NCBI GenBank assembly: GCA_017449065.1
Contig: JAFSKF010000036.1
Location: forward strand, 1 to 46,949
Length of the DNA stretch: 46,949 nucleotides
Source: Bacteroidales bacterium
Lineage (GTDB): Bacteria; Bacteroidota; Bacteroidia; Bacteroidales; UBA3663
Direction: 5' to 3'
In this document: one piece after another, positions 1 to 8,889 of the stretch
Layout: every line of letters starts with the position of its first letter
How positions within the stretch are numbered: the stretch's first letter is position 1
Program-made: the position numbers and the translations under genes
Notes under the pieces: generated by a model
The model's database searches: none
Told to the model about the DNA's origin: nothing
Seen by the model: the letters and a program-made list of their open reading frames with translations, nothing else

Positions 1-2
1 TC

Positions 3-122
3 GTGGCAGCCATCACGAAGGTCTTCTCCATCGACGATGAAGAGGTGCTTGATGCCCTGGTTAATGAATCTGATGAGCTTGCTCATATCTGTGAATTGTA
101 TCAATATAAAATGGCGAGTTAA
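3..122 (+). CDS. C-terminal end of an unidentified protein (partial)
   Basis: The third frame from the left edge is open for 39 codons, reading VAAITKVFSIDDEEVLDAL and ending KMAS before a TAA stop. The stretch is acidic and probably helical, as expected for a protein's C-terminal tail. The start lies outside the window. It runs in the same direction as ruvA, whose ATG begins about 50 bases later. I do not recognise the family; the tail alone is too short to name it. The other two frames either hit an early stop or give a less protein-like reading. Confidence 0.5.
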   Translation: MAAITKVFSIDDEEVLDALVNESDELAHICELYQYKMAS

Positions 123-143
123 GAACTCCCGAAACTTAAATAA

Positions 144-170
144 CTAATAACTTATTAGTATTGCTAATAA
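144..170 (+). promoter_or_regulatory. Three alternating inverted repeats just before ruvA
   Basis: The sequence runs CTAATAA (144-150), C, TTATTAG (152-158), TATTG, CTAATAA (164-170). The middle arm is the exact reverse complement of both outer arms, so either the left or the right hairpin can form but not both at once. It ends 3 bases before the ruvA ATG. It could be a weak terminator or attenuator, an operator, or chance in an AT-rich gap. Function is inference. Confidence 0.4.
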
Positions 171-173
171 ACT

Positions 174-767
174 ATGATAGAATACTTAAAAGGTGAAGTC
201 ACCGAACTCGAACCTACCCAGGCAGTCATTGAATGCAATGGCGTAGGCTATAGCTGCAACATTTCCGTATATACCTACGACAAGCTGAAAAAAGGTGAGA
301 TTCAGAAGATTTACATCGCAGAGAAGATTGCTGAAGACACTCACGAACTCTACGGCTTCATTTCCAAGCAAGAGCGTGCCCTCTACAATCTGCTCATTTC
401 TGTATCGGGTGTCGGACCCGGCACTGCGCGCTGCATCCTCTCCAGTCTTTCGCCCGACGAACTGGTTACCGTCATTGCTACCGGCAACGACCGCCAGCTG
501 AAAAACGTCAAAGGCATCGGAGGCAAAACGGCACAGCGCATCATTGTCGATCTCAAAGACAAAGTCGGCAACCTGGGCATTGCCGCCGCTTCTGATTCCG
601 GAAGCAGCATGGCCGCCATCAATCAGAACGGAGACGAAGCCATTCAGGCTTTGGTGGCTTTGGGCTATCCGATGGCAAATGCCTCGAAGGCTATCGCCCA
701 TTTGCTCAGTCAAGATCCGACGTTGTCCATTCAGGCTCTCATCAAGCAAGGCCTGCACATGATGTAA
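174..767 (+). CDS. ruvA: Holliday junction branch migration protein RuvA
   Basis: RuvA binds four-way DNA junctions and loads the RuvB motor during recombinational repair in the cytoplasm. The 197-residue product has the full family layout: an N-terminal OB-fold (about 1-63, starting MIEYLKGEV and including GVGYSCNIS), tandem helix-hairpin-helix motifs (SVSGVGPGTARCIL near 77-90 and NVKGIGGKTAQRIIVDL near 110-126), a low-complexity Ser/Ala/Asn linker (about 138-152), and the small C-terminal domain that contacts RuvB (GDEAIQALVALGYP onward). Length is normal. The ATG at 174 matches the usual N-terminus. No ruvB or ruvC is adjacent in the window, so ruvA stands alone between an unidentified upstream gene and a repeat array. 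Confidence 0.97.
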   Translation: MIEYLKGEVTELEPTQAVIECNGVGYSCNISVYTYDKLKKGEIQKIYIAEKIAEDTHELYGFISKQERALYNLLISVSGVGPGTARCILSSLSPDELVTVIATGNDRQLKNVKGIGGKTAQRIIVDLKDKVGNLGIAAASDSGSSMAAINQNGDEAIQALVALGYPMANASKAIAHLLSQDPTLSIQALIKQGLHMM

Positions 768-822
768 GATTGGCAGATCCGGATTTTCCTTTGCAGAATC
801 GCTTCCCTGAAACACCAGGTTA

Positions 823-990
823 CCGCTGATTCAGCGGAAAGGGTTTCCTGCGGTCCGGAGTTGCCGCTGATTCAGCGGGAACGATTTCCTGCGGTCCGGA
901 GTTGCTGCTGATCCAGCGGGAACGATTTCTCGCCGTCTGGAGTTGCCGCTGACACCGTCGGTGTGAACTCCGGAAGATTTGAAATGCTTC
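823..990. repeat. 41-bp tandem repeat array downstream of ruvA
   Basis: Three adjacent 41-bp units lie at 823-863, 864-904 and 905-945, with a degenerate fourth starting at 946. Each unit opens with a palindrome, CCGCTGATTCAGCGG in units 1 and 2 and a variant in unit 3, followed by about 26 bases ending TCCGGAGTTG or TCTGGAGTTG. The array fills most of the 379-base gap between ruvA and the next gene. No credible ORF covers it. The palindrome heads could form hairpins in the ruvA transcript. Confidence 0.85.
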
Positions 991-1038
991 CCCGTGCGTC
1001 AGCGGGAATTGTAGTTTTCTGCTATTTTTTGCCCGAAA

Positions 1039-1071
1039 TTTTGGAGAATACCGAAAAACACATTATCTTTG
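1039..1071 (+). promoter_or_regulatory. Bacteroidetes-type promoter for the L,D-transpeptidase/hrpB unit
   Basis: A -33 like TTTTGG (1039-1044) and a -7 box TATCTTTG (1064-1071) are separated by 19 bases, matching the primary sigma factor consensus of Bacteroidetes. The coding start of the next gene is about 75 bases downstream. Confidence 0.65.
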
Positions 1072-1146
1072 CGCGTGAAATAGGTCTATCATAATTTATG
1101 GCAAAGATATAAGTAGATTTGCCCATCATTTTCAATAATACAAGAT

Positions 1147-1770
1147 TTGAAACAGTTGTCGATTCTTCTTTGCGCACTATGGGTTGCCGTCAGTCTGTCG
1201 GCACAGCCGCGCATTTGCATCGACAAGAACCGGATGACACTGGTGCTGACAGAAACCCATGCTGAACAGCAAGTCGATACTTCGGAAATAATGCTGACCG
1301 ACACGCTGCTGCTTTTTCCGATTTCGTGCGGACGCAACCTCGGACACAAACTGCGTACGGGCGATATGCGCACGCCGGAAGGTACGTTTCGGGTTACGTC
1401 GATAGAGGATGCCAGCGACTGGGGGCACGATTTCCACGACGGCAACGGATTCATCCGACATGCCTACGGGCCCTGGTTCTTCCGGCTGAGTTTCGGTCAC
1501 GGAATCGGCATTCATGGCACCCACGATCCGGCATCGATGGGTCTGCGTGCCACAGAAGGCTGTATCCGTCTGCGCAACGAAGATCTGCAAAAATTACGTC
1601 CTTACATTAAAATAGGAATGTGGGTGGAAATTCTGCCCGATACATTCACTCCGCTTCTGCATTACCCGGAACCGATGCCGGTGCCGTCAAGCGCAGCGCT
1701 GGCTCCGATAGAAGTGGAATCTCCCGTTCTTACTTACCATGCAGCTCCCCGCCGCCGCCATCGCCGATAA
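1147..1770 (+). CDS. Secreted L,D-transpeptidase (YkuD family)
   Basis: This is a 207-residue exported protein with a signal peptide (MKQLSILLCALWVAVSLSA, cleavage near residue 19-20) and a YkuD catalytic domain. The active-site signature is visible: His123 in GIHGTHD and, 16 residues on, TEGCIR with catalytic Cys139 and Arg141. Enzymes of this family form or exchange 3-3 peptide cross-links in peptidoglycan or attach proteins to it; which reaction applies here cannot be read from sequence. The start is a TTG; no in-frame ATG gives a signal peptide, so TTG is the best choice. The Pro-rich C-terminus ends in a basic run (PRRRHRR) and its last 32 bases overlap the start of hrpB in another frame, which suggests translational coupling. 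Confidence 0.85.
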   Translation: MKQLSILLCALWVAVSLSAQPRICIDKNRMTLVLTETHAEQQVDTSEIMLTDTLLLFPISCGRNLGHKLRTGDMRTPEGTFRVTSIEDASDWGHDFHDGNGFIRHAYGPWFFRLSFGHGIGIHGTHDPASMGLRATEGCIRLRNEDLQKLRPYIKIGMWVEILPDTFTPLLHYPEPMPVPSSAALAPIEVESPVLTYHAAPRRRHRR

Positions 1771-4186
1771 GGTGAACCAGCAACTTGCAGCGCACAATAA
1801 GCTGGTTGTTACTGCACCGCCCGGTGCGGGCAAATCGACGTTGCTGCCTGTCTCGATCATGCAGGCTTTGACCGATGGCGGGAAAGTGCTGATGCTCGAA
1901 CCGCGCCGGCTGGCGGCACGGCAGATTGCTGAACGTCTGGCTTTGAACTTGGGCGAACCCGTGGGCAGAACCGTTGGCTATCGCATCCGCTTCGAAAGCA
2001 AGGTGTCAGACGAAACGCGCATCGAAGTGCTGACCGAAGGCATCCTGACGCGCCGTCTGATTTCCGACCCGATGCTTGACGGGGTATCGGTGGTTCTGTT
2101 CGATGAGTTTCACGAACGTAGCCTGAATACCGATGTGGCCTTGGCGCTGACGCGCGAAATTCAGCAACTGGTGCGTCCTGATTTGCGCATCGTGCTGATG
2201 TCCGCCACCATCGATACGACCTCGATCTGTCAGGCACTCGATGCCCCCTGCATCTCCTGCGAAGGACGGATGTTCCCAATAGAAACCTTGCGGCTGAATC
2301 CGGGCGAGGAGGCAGATGTGGCCGGAACCATCCGGAAGGCACATCGACAGCACGAAGGCGACATACTGGTGTTCCTGCCCGGCGAGGCGGAGATCCGCAG
2401 TTGCCAGGAGCAGTTAGGAAACTCGTTGGGCGCCACACATATCTGTCCGCTTTATGGGATGCTCAATATGGCGATGCAGCGTCAGGCCATCGCCCCAAGT
2501 GCAGAAGGGGAAAGAAAGGTGGTGCTGGCGACCCCGATTGCAGAAACATCGCTCACCATCCAGGGCGTGCGTGTGGTTATCGATGCTGGCACCTGCCGCA
2601 AACTGGTGTTCCACCCGCAAACGGGATTGAGTCACTTGCAGACAGTTCCCATCAGCCTCGATATGGCTGACCAGCGTCGCGGACGAGCCGGACGTGTTGC
2701 ACCGGGCGTCTGCTACCGGTTGTGGAGCATGGCCGACGAACATCGGATGGAGCCGCATCGCACGCCAGAGATATTGGAAGCCGACCTGGCTCCGATGCTG
2801 CTCGATGTGGCCGCCTGGGGACAGGAGCAGGCAGAACGCTTGCCTTGGCTCACTCCACCGCCAGCCGTCTCCATAGCGCAAGCCCGCGAACTCCTGCGGA
2901 TGTTGGGTGCTATCGATGACAAAAACGCCATCACTCCCCACGGAAAAGCACTGTCAGCACTGCCTTGCCATCCGCGTATCGCCCAGATGCTGGTGCAAGC
3001 GCACACCTCGGCACAAAAAGTTTTGGCGACCGATATCGCCGCTTTACTCGAAGAACGCGATCCCTTGGCTACTTCATCCGATGCCGACCTCAATACGCGT
3101 TTGTCTGCCTTGCGTGAGGTTCGTGCCAGACGTCGCGGCGAGGGGCATTGGAGTCGCATCCTTCGTATCGCTGAACAATATCGGAAAATGGTGCATGTGG
3201 AAGAAGACAACACGTTGCCCGATCCGTCGGAAACCGGAGCTTTGCTGGCGGCAGCCTATCCGGAACGTGTGGCGAAGGCTTTGCCGGAAGGCAAGGGTGT
3301 GTATCGTCTGGCAAGCGGAGGCCAGGCACAGTTGCCCGATAATGATGTGCTTGAGGCTCAGGAGTGGCTGGCAGTCGCTTCGCTGCATACGGGAACAGGT
3401 CGCGGACGTATCTTTCTGGCTTCGCCGCTCCGTCCTCAGGATCTGGAGCCTTTGCTGAAACCGTTCCGCCGCCTGGCGTGGGACAGTACCCAAGGGCAAC
3501 TGGTGGCGCAAACCGAGTATCGCGTGGGACAGCTGGTGGTCCGGGCCGAACCTCTGAAGGATACAGACCCGCAGGAAGTGGTGCAGCTGCTATGCGATAT
3601 CGCCCCCAAGGAAGGACTCTCGCTGTTCGACTTCAACGATTCGGTCCTGAACCTGCAACGCCGTGTGGCAGCAGTGGCTTCGTGGCATCCGGAACTGGAA
3701 CTGCCCGATTTGAGCGCCCCTGCGGTTTTATGTCGTGCTGTCGATTGGCTGCCTTTCTATCTGTCGAAAAACATCTCCGCTTCTGCCTTAAAGAAAATCG
3801 ATCTCACCCAAGCCCTCTGGGGATTGCTCAGCTATGAACAGCAACAAGCCGTTGACCGGCTGGCGCCCACCCATATTCAGGTACCGACAGGAAGCCGCAT
3901 CCGGGTAGAATATCGGCAAGGAGCAGAACTGCCCGTTCTGCGTGTACGTTTGCAAGAGTGTTTCGGTTTGCTCGATACGCCTCGGGTAGATGACGGCCAA
4001 CGCCCCGTTCTGTTGGAACTCCTTTCGCCAGGCTTCAAGCCGGTTCAGCTGACTTCCGATTTGCGTTCTTTTTGGGAGGGAACCTATTTCGAGGTACGCA
4101 AGGAGTTACGACGACGTTATCCCAAGCACGCCTGGCCTGACAATCCGTTGGAGGCAGACCCGGTGCGTGGGGTGAAGAAAAGATAA
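1739..4186 (+). CDS. hrpB: ATP-dependent RNA helicase HrpB
   Basis: This is a DEAH-box helicase of the HrpA/HrpB family, 815 residues, normal for HrpB. Visible motifs: Walker A GAGKST (29-34), DEFH (122-125, the HrpB version of DEAH), SATID, and motif VI QRRGRAGR. The HA2-like segment and the HrpB C-terminal domain follow, ending WPDNPLEADPVRGVKKR, the typical HrpB tail. HrpB proteins are probable RNA helicases of unclear substrate in bacteria. The start at 1739 lies inside the 3' end of the L,D-transpeptidase gene in a different frame. Two genes with no obvious functional link share this unit. It converges on the TonB receptor gene, whose stop is at 4259. Confidence 0.95.
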   Translation: MQLPAAAIADKVNQQLAAHNKLVVTAPPGAGKSTLLPVSIMQALTDGGKVLMLEPRRLAARQIAERLALNLGEPVGRTVGYRIRFESKVSDETRIEVLTEGILTRRLISDPMLDGVSVVLFDEFHERSLNTDVALALTREIQQLVRPDLRIVLMSATIDTTSICQALDAPCISCEGRMFPIETLRLNPGEEADVAGTIRKAHRQHEGDILVFLPGEAEIRSCQEQLGNSLGATHICPLYGMLNMAMQRQAIAPSAEGERKVVLATPIAETSLTIQGVRVVIDAGTCRKLVFHPQTGLSHLQTVPISLDMADQRRGRAGRVAPGVCYRLWSMADEHRMEPHRTPEILEADLAPMLLDVAAWGQEQAERLPWLTPPPAVSIAQARELLRMLGAIDDKNAITPHGKALSALPCHPRIAQMLVQAHTSAQKVLATDIAALLEERDPLATSSDADLNTRLSALREVRARRRGEGHWSRILRIAEQYRKMVHVEEDNTLPDPSETGALLAAAYPERVAKALPEGKGVYRLASGGQAQLPDNDVLEAQEWLAVASLHTGTGRGRIFLASPLRPQDLEPLLKPFRRLAWDSTQGQLVAQTEYRVGQLVVRAEPLKDTDPQEVVQLLCDIAPKEGLSLFDFNDSVLNLQRRVAAVASWHPELELPDLSAPAVLCRAVDWLPFYLSKNISASALKKIDLTQALWGLLSYEQQQAVDRLAPTHIQVPTGSRIRVEYRQGAELPVLRVRLQECFGLLDTPRVDDGQRPVLLELLSPGFKPVQLTSDLRSFWEGTYFEVRKELRRRYPKHAWPDNPLEADPVRGVKKR

Positions 4187-4258
4187 TAAATAGTTGAACA
4201 AAAATAGTATAAGATAATTCTGAACGGTTACCTAAGAGTAAAAGAACGGATAATAGAC

Positions 4259-6475
4259 TCAGAACTTCTCCCAAGTAAAACGAACACCGCCGTAAACCAT
4301 CGCTCCGTCGGTCGGGCCCCATACCATCGAGGCATCGAAGCGGGTGCCGTAAGGATTGGTCGGATCGATGATCGGATGCTTCTGCTTGAAACCTGTCAGG
4401 TTCTCCCCTCCCACATACACCGAGAACAGGCGGAACTCGCGGGTGATCTGAGCCTGCAACTGTCCGAAAGCTTTATAATGCGACTTCCAAAGCGCTTCAC
4501 CGTTCTCGCCCACGCCTGGATCCGGCAAGCGTCCGGAGCCGTTCCAGTTGAAGGTAACATCCACTTGCCACAACTCTAACGGCGACTTCCACGAAGCGGT
4601 AGCCAACGCTTTGTAACGCGACGTGAGCGGACGCGTTCGCAACTGGGTTTCGCTGCTGTGCATCACAGAACTACCTGCTCCCAACGCTGATGTGTATTGG
4701 GTGGCCTTCACATCCTGATAACGGTATGCCAACGTGAGCGACAATCCACTATAAATGGGATAAGTGGCATCGACCTGAAAGACGTGACTGTACGATTTTC
4801 CGTTCTTAGGGAGATTGTAAAATGATACATATCGCGACTGGTCGAGGTCGATGACGGTTTGCTGCAAGAAATTGGTATAATAGTAATCGGCATTCAGCGC
4901 CAATGTATTATCGGACAACGGGATATTGAACTGCAACGAGGCCCCCATATTCCACGCCTCTTCCTGTTTCAATGCCCAATCGGAGTGCTTGTCGGGCGAG
5001 TAATAATAACTGGAGGAACTGCTGATAGCATAGGTGCCGTCGGATTGCAGAACATTCTGGTTAAAACGGGTCTTGACCCCTTGCTGCACCAGCTGGTCAC
5101 CATCCACCATCATGATGCGCGATGACGCCATCAGCGACACATTCTCCGCCAAAGGATGCGAAGTACGGTAGCCCTTACCGACAGCCACACGCAGGGCGAA
5201 CACTTCAGATGGCGCATATTTCAGATGCAGGCGCGGCGTGAAGAATCCGTCGAAGACCGACGAATAATCGTATCGCAAACCCGCCATCGCCACGAACTTC
5301 TCTCCTATCTTGTAGGTATATTGGGCATAAGCACCCGCTGTGGTTTCGTCCGATTTTTCAAGACGTAACAGGCGATCTGTCCATGCCTGCGGTACAGAAT
5401 GGGCTGACCCACGCTGATAATATTCGTCCATATCATCGTGGTTCACCGAAGCTCCGACCGACAGATTATGGTGCTGATTCAAATCCACTTCATACATCAG
5501 CTGGGCGTAAGCGTTTTTCTGCGTCACCTCGTAGCCGCCAGCACCGAAAACATCGTTCATATCGTGATATACGCCCTTCAGCATCAGCGCCACACTCTCA
5601 TTCTTGTCGGTGCGCAAGAAAAGAGCATTCTTCCACTGTCCTTCCACACGGTCGGTTTCCAAAGAGATGCGATAAGGTCCGCCGTGCGAATGATTGTTAT
5701 TGATTAGCGAATCGCCCAAATGGCTATGACCCGAAACGCCGCTGGTTCGTTCCTCGTGCAGATAGCGTACTGACAGCTGGCTGATCCAACGGCTGCTCAC
5801 CCACGCCCAACGGTCCATGAGGTTGTAGGCCCGTACCTTGGGCATATCCATAAACCCATCCTTGTTGCCGTCGTGATCCTTGCTGGTATCTTCGAAATGA
5901 AGCAGCAACGAAGTCGATAGGTTCTCGTTCAGATGAATGGCCCCGTCGGCATTGGCCTCCAGCTTACGGTTCGAATCATAATACAGATTCCCGTGCACGC
6001 CCTCGATGCCTTGCGGCTTCAGGTATTCGATGTTAATCTGACCGGTCACACTCTCGTAGCCGTTCTTCACCGATGCCGCCCCTTTGCTCACCTGAATGCT
6101 CTGCATCCAAGGACCCGGCACATAGCCCAAAGCATACGGAATGGCAGCACCTCGGAAAGCCGGAACATTCTCTTGCAGCATCTGTACATAGGTGCCGCTC
6201 AAGCCCAACAGCTTGATCTGACGGGCACCCGTTGCCGCATCGGAATACGAGACATCGACCGAAGGATTCGTGGTGAACGATTCGCCCAAGTTGCAGCAAG
6301 CCGCACGAAAGAGCTCTCCTTTGCCAATCACTTCGCGGTTTTCGACCGAGAAAGACGACTTGATGGGTTGCCGGCGCGCAGAAACCTCGACATCATTCAG
6401 CGAGATGGTGTCGGAAATCTGTGCCTGCGCAAAGCAGCCCAGCAGAGATATGGTGATAGTCAGTAGTCTTTTCAT
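4259..6475 (-). CDS. TonB-dependent outer-membrane receptor, possible metal or cofactor uptake
   Basis: This is a 738-residue beta-barrel receptor that would import a ligand across the outer membrane using TonB energy. It has a signal peptide (MKRLLTITISLLGCFAQAQ), an early TonB-box-like ISLNDVEV segment, a plug domain (about 25-160, with GLSGTYVQML, VPGPWMQSIQVSKGAASV and GYESVTGQINIEY), and a barrel ending in the aromatic GGVRFTWEKF. It lacks the N-terminal carboxypeptidase-like domain of SusC proteins and no SusD gene is adjacent. An exposed-loop candidate is His-rich (HSHLGDSLINNNHSHGG), which hints at a divalent metal or metal complex; this is inference. The Met at 6475 is preferred over an in-frame upstream start because it opens the signal peptide. 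Its ATG overlaps the upstream gene's TGA by 4 bases, so it is cotranslated with the PLP enzymes. Confidence 0.88.
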   Translation of the reverse strand: MKRLLTITISLLGCFAQAQISDTISLNDVEVSARRQPIKSSFSVENREVIGKGELFRAACCNLGESFTTNPSVDVSYSDAATGARQIKLLGLSGTYVQMLQENVPAFRGAAIPYALGYVPGPWMQSIQVSKGAASVKNGYESVTGQINIEYLKPQGIEGVHGNLYYDSNRKLEANADGAIHLNENLSTSLLLHFEDTSKDHDGNKDGFMDMPKVRAYNLMDRWAWVSSRWISQLSVRYLHEERTSGVSGHSHLGDSLINNNHSHGGPYRISLETDRVEGQWKNALFLRTDKNESVALMLKGVYHDMNDVFGAGGYEVTQKNAYAQLMYEVDLNQHHNLSVGASVNHDDMDEYYQRGSAHSVPQAWTDRLLRLEKSDETTAGAYAQYTYKIGEKFVAMAGLRYDYSSVFDGFFTPRLHLKYAPSEVFALRVAVGKGYRTSHPLAENVSLMASSRIMMVDGDQLVQQGVKTRFNQNVLQSDGTYAISSSSSYYYSPDKHSDWALKQEEAWNMGASLQFNIPLSDNTLALNADYYYTNFLQQTVIDLDQSRYVSFYNLPKNGKSYSHVFQVDATYPIYSGLSLTLAYRYQDVKATQYTSALGAGSSVMHSSETQLRTRPLTSRYKALATASWKSPLELWQVDVTFNWNGSGRLPDPGVGENGEALWKSHYKAFGQLQAQITREFRLFSVYVGGENLTGFKQKHPIIDPTNPYGTRFDASMVWGPTDGAMVYGGVRFTWEKF

Positions 6476-7647
6476 TCTCCCAAAGCCTGTTGGATATCTG
6501 CCCAAAGATCATTCACGCTTTCCAGACCGATGCTCAAGCGGATGGTGGTGGGCAAAACATCCATAGCCGCCTTCTGTTCGACCGAGTAATTCACGAAAAT
6601 CGTGCTATAGGGGTGAATCGCCAGCGACTTGTTGTCAAACAGATTGGTGGCACGATAAATCAGCTTCAGCCGGTTGATGAACCGGAAACAAGCCTCCTCG
6701 CTCTCCAGGTCGATTGTCACCATTGCGCCCGCTGTCGGTCCGAACTGCCTGGCAGCTAAGGAGTGGAATGGATTATCTTCCAAGCCTACATAACCCACAC
6801 TTTTCACCTGCGGCAGCGTTTGCAGGCGTTTGGCCAGTTCAAGTGCATTGGCAGATTGCACGCCGTAGCGGGCATGCAGGGTTTCGAGGCCAATGGTCTG
6901 CATATAGGCCGCATGTGGCGTCATATAACTGCCCAGATTGAACAGGAGTTCGGTCTTAACGCACTTCTCAAATTCTGGGAAATTGCCGTAGTCGATAATC
7001 AGTCCGCCTAACGAAGTAGCACCACCGCTCAGGTATTTGGTCGATGAAACCACCTGCACATCCACACCCAAAGTCTTCGCGTCGAACTCCGTAAAAGGAA
7101 TAATCGTGGTATCGGCCACCAGCGGCACATGCTTAGCATGACAGATTTCAGCGATGGACTTCAGATCGGCCACCTCCAGCTGCGGATTGGTGATAATCTC
7201 CAAGAACACACAAGCCGTATTTTCATTGACAGCCTTCCGAACCTGCTCCAAATCGAGCAGATTGACAATGCGCGACTCCACACCAAATTTTGCCAGCGTG
7301 TGCGTGATGAGCGAATACGTGTTGCCAAACATATGGCACGACGAAACCACATTCTTTCCGGCCGCTGTTGTGGCGAAAAACATATTCGTAATGGCAGCCA
7401 TACCAGAATTGAACGCCGTAACCGATCGGGCACCGGTCAGCGCCTTCACTTTATCTTCGAAGAAAGTGACCGTCGGATTCATCGTCCGCGAATAGTCGGG
7501 TTCACCGCTCCTGCCTGAGAACGCCTCCGTCATCGAAGCGGCATCCGGAAACTGGTAAGCAGCGGTATGATAAACCGGCATCGATAGCGAACCGTAAGGA
7601 TCGTCGTGAAAAAATGAAGTATGTAAAGCTTTTGTCTGATTGTCCAT
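6472..7647 (-). CDS. PLP-dependent Cys/Met metabolism (trans-sulfuration family) enzyme
   Basis: This 391-residue enzyme belongs to the fold-type I gamma-family that includes cystathionine gamma-synthase, cystathionine lyases, methionine gamma-lyase and O-acetylhomoserine sulfhydrylase. The PLP lysine is K204 in SSTKYLSGGATSLGG. The N-terminal YHTAAYQFPDA and YSRTMNPTVTFFEDKVKAL segments and the SGMAAITNMF cofactor-binding turn are typical. Substrate cannot be assigned from motifs alone: sulfhydrylase, cystathionine synthase/lyase and methionine gamma-lyase remain possible. It lies 24 bases downstream of patB and overlaps the TonB receptor start by 4 bases, so the three probably form one operon. 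A role in sulfur-amino-acid synthesis or sulfur release is the best inference. Confidence 0.88.
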   Translation of the reverse strand: MDNQTKALHTSFFHDDPYGSLSMPVYHTAAYQFPDAASMTEAFSGRSGEPDYSRTMNPTVTFFEDKVKALTGARSVTAFNSGMAAITNMFFATTAAGKNVVSSCHMFGNTYSLITHTLAKFGVESRIVNLLDLEQVRKAVNENTACVFLEIITNPQLEVADLKSIAEICHAKHVPLVADTTIIPFTEFDAKTLGVDVQVVSSTKYLSGGATSLGGLIIDYGNFPEFEKCVKTELLFNLGSYMTPHAAYMQTIGLETLHARYGVQSANALELAKRLQTLPQVKSVGYVGLEDNPFHSLAARQFGPTAGAMVTIDLESEEACFRFINRLKLIYRATNLFDNKSLAIHPYSTIFVNYSVEQKAAMDVLPTTIRLSIGLESVNDLWADIQQALGE

Positions 7648-7671
7648 AATACCTTAATAATAACGTCTTCT

Positions 7672-8850
7672 TTATCTGCCCAATTTCTCCACCGCCTGCT
7701 TCAGCTGGTCGAGTGCCTGTTGCAGCACGGCTCTTGGCGTAGCCACATTCAATCGCATGAAACCTTCACCTGCAGAACCGAACTTACGTCCGTCGTCGAG
7801 TGCCAGATGGGCTTTGTCGATGAAGAGATCGAGCAACTGTTCATGGCTCAGATGCAACCCGTGACAATCCAGATACACCAGATAGGATGCCTGCGGACGC
7901 ATAGGCTGTATCTGGGGCAGATTCTCTTTGAAATACTGTTCTACGAAATCGATGTTAGCGGCGATATACTGCTTCATCTGGTCGAGCCATTCGGTACCGT
8001 GCGAATAAGCCTCAACGGTGGTAAGCTGGGCAAACATATTGCCTTCGTCCAATTCGCTGGCTGCCAGATAGGCATTGAACTTCCGCCGGATCTTGCCGTT
8101 AGGCACAATGCTGTAGCTCGACACGATGCCCGGCGTATTGAACGCCTTGCTGGGTGATCCGAAGGTGATACTGTTCTGTCGGGCTGATTCGCTGACGGTC
8201 GGATAAGGCGTATGCTGATAAGGAGCCAGCGTCAGGTCGGCATGAATCTCGTCGCTGATAACCAGCGTGCCATGCTTTTCCGCCAGTTGGGCAATACGGC
8301 GCAGTTCGTCGAGCGTCCAGACACGTCCGCCCGGATTATGCGGATTGCTCAGCACAAACACCTTCACGCCTTCCAAGTCGCGATCCAGTTGGTCGAAATC
8401 GATCTGATAAAGGTTATCCTTTCTCTCTAACCGATGATAGACCACCTGCCGGCCGTTATGTTCGCTCACCAGAAAGAACGGGTGATACACCGGATTCATC
8501 ACCAGCACCTTGTCGCCAATTTCTGTGAAAGCCTGCAAAACGAAGGCAATGCCGCGCACGATGCCGGGAATGAATGTAATTTCCGATGCAGCCACCTCCC
8601 ACTGGTGCTGTTGTTTCAGCCACGCAATGATGGCCGGCTTCCACCGGCAGTCGGAAACGGTATAACCCAACACCTCATGCTCCAGCCGCTTGCGCAATGC
8701 CGCGATAATGAAGTCGGGGGTGCGGAAATCCATATCGGCCACCCACAACGGAAGCAGATCGGTGCGTCCCCAGCGGTCTTGCAGCACACCGTATTTCAGG
8801 CAATCGCTGTTCTTGCGATCAATGATTTCGTCAAAATTATATACAAGCAC
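7672..8850 (-). CDS. PatB/MalY-type pyridoxal-phosphate aminotransferase or C-S lyase
   Basis: This 392-residue fold-type I PLP enzyme shows PatB/MalY hallmarks: YNFDEIIDRKNSDCLKYG at the N-terminus, LPLWVADMDF (34-43), the NPHNPGGRVW segment (169-178), SDEIHADL (199-206) and the PLP lysine K235 in FGSPSKAFNTPGI. Characterised relatives cleave cystathionine or other beta C-S bonds, yielding homocysteine or sulfide, pyruvate and ammonia. The apparent start is GTG at 8850; I found no in-frame ATG just upstream, and the family N-terminus fits GTG. The gene is downstream of the LuxR-type regulator, separated from it by a short tandem duplication, and upstream of the second PLP enzyme. Confidence 0.9.
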   Translation of the reverse strand: MLVYNFDEIIDRKNSDCLKYGVLQDRWGRTDLLPLWVADMDFRTPDFIIAALRKRLEHEVLGYTVSDCRWKPAIIAWLKQQHQWEVAASEITFIPGIVRGIAFVLQAFTEIGDKVLVMNPVYHPFFLVSEHNGRQVVYHRLERKDNLYQIDFDQLDRDLEGVKVFVLSNPHNPGGRVWTLDELRRIAQLAEKHGTLVISDEIHADLTLAPYQHTPYPTVSESARQNSITFGSPSKAFNTPGIVSSYSIVPNGKIRRKFNAYLAASELDEGNMFAQLTTVEAYSHGTEWLDQMKQYIAANIDFVEQYFKENLPQIQPMRPQASYLVYLDCHGLHLSHEQLLDLFIDKAHLALDDGRKFGSAGEGFMRLNVATPRAVLQQALDQLKQAVEKLGR

Positions 8851-8861
8851 GATGTACTAGT

Positions 8862-8889
8862 AAATTACGAATTACAAATTACGAATTAC
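8862..8889. repeat. 14-bp perfect tandem duplication between the regulator and patB
   Basis: AAATTACGAATTAC occurs twice in direct succession (8862-8875 and 8876-8889). The second copy touches the stop codon of the LuxR-type gene, and the array lies in the patB 5' leader. It may be a slippage product or part of a small interspersed repeat. No function is assigned. Confidence 0.75.
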
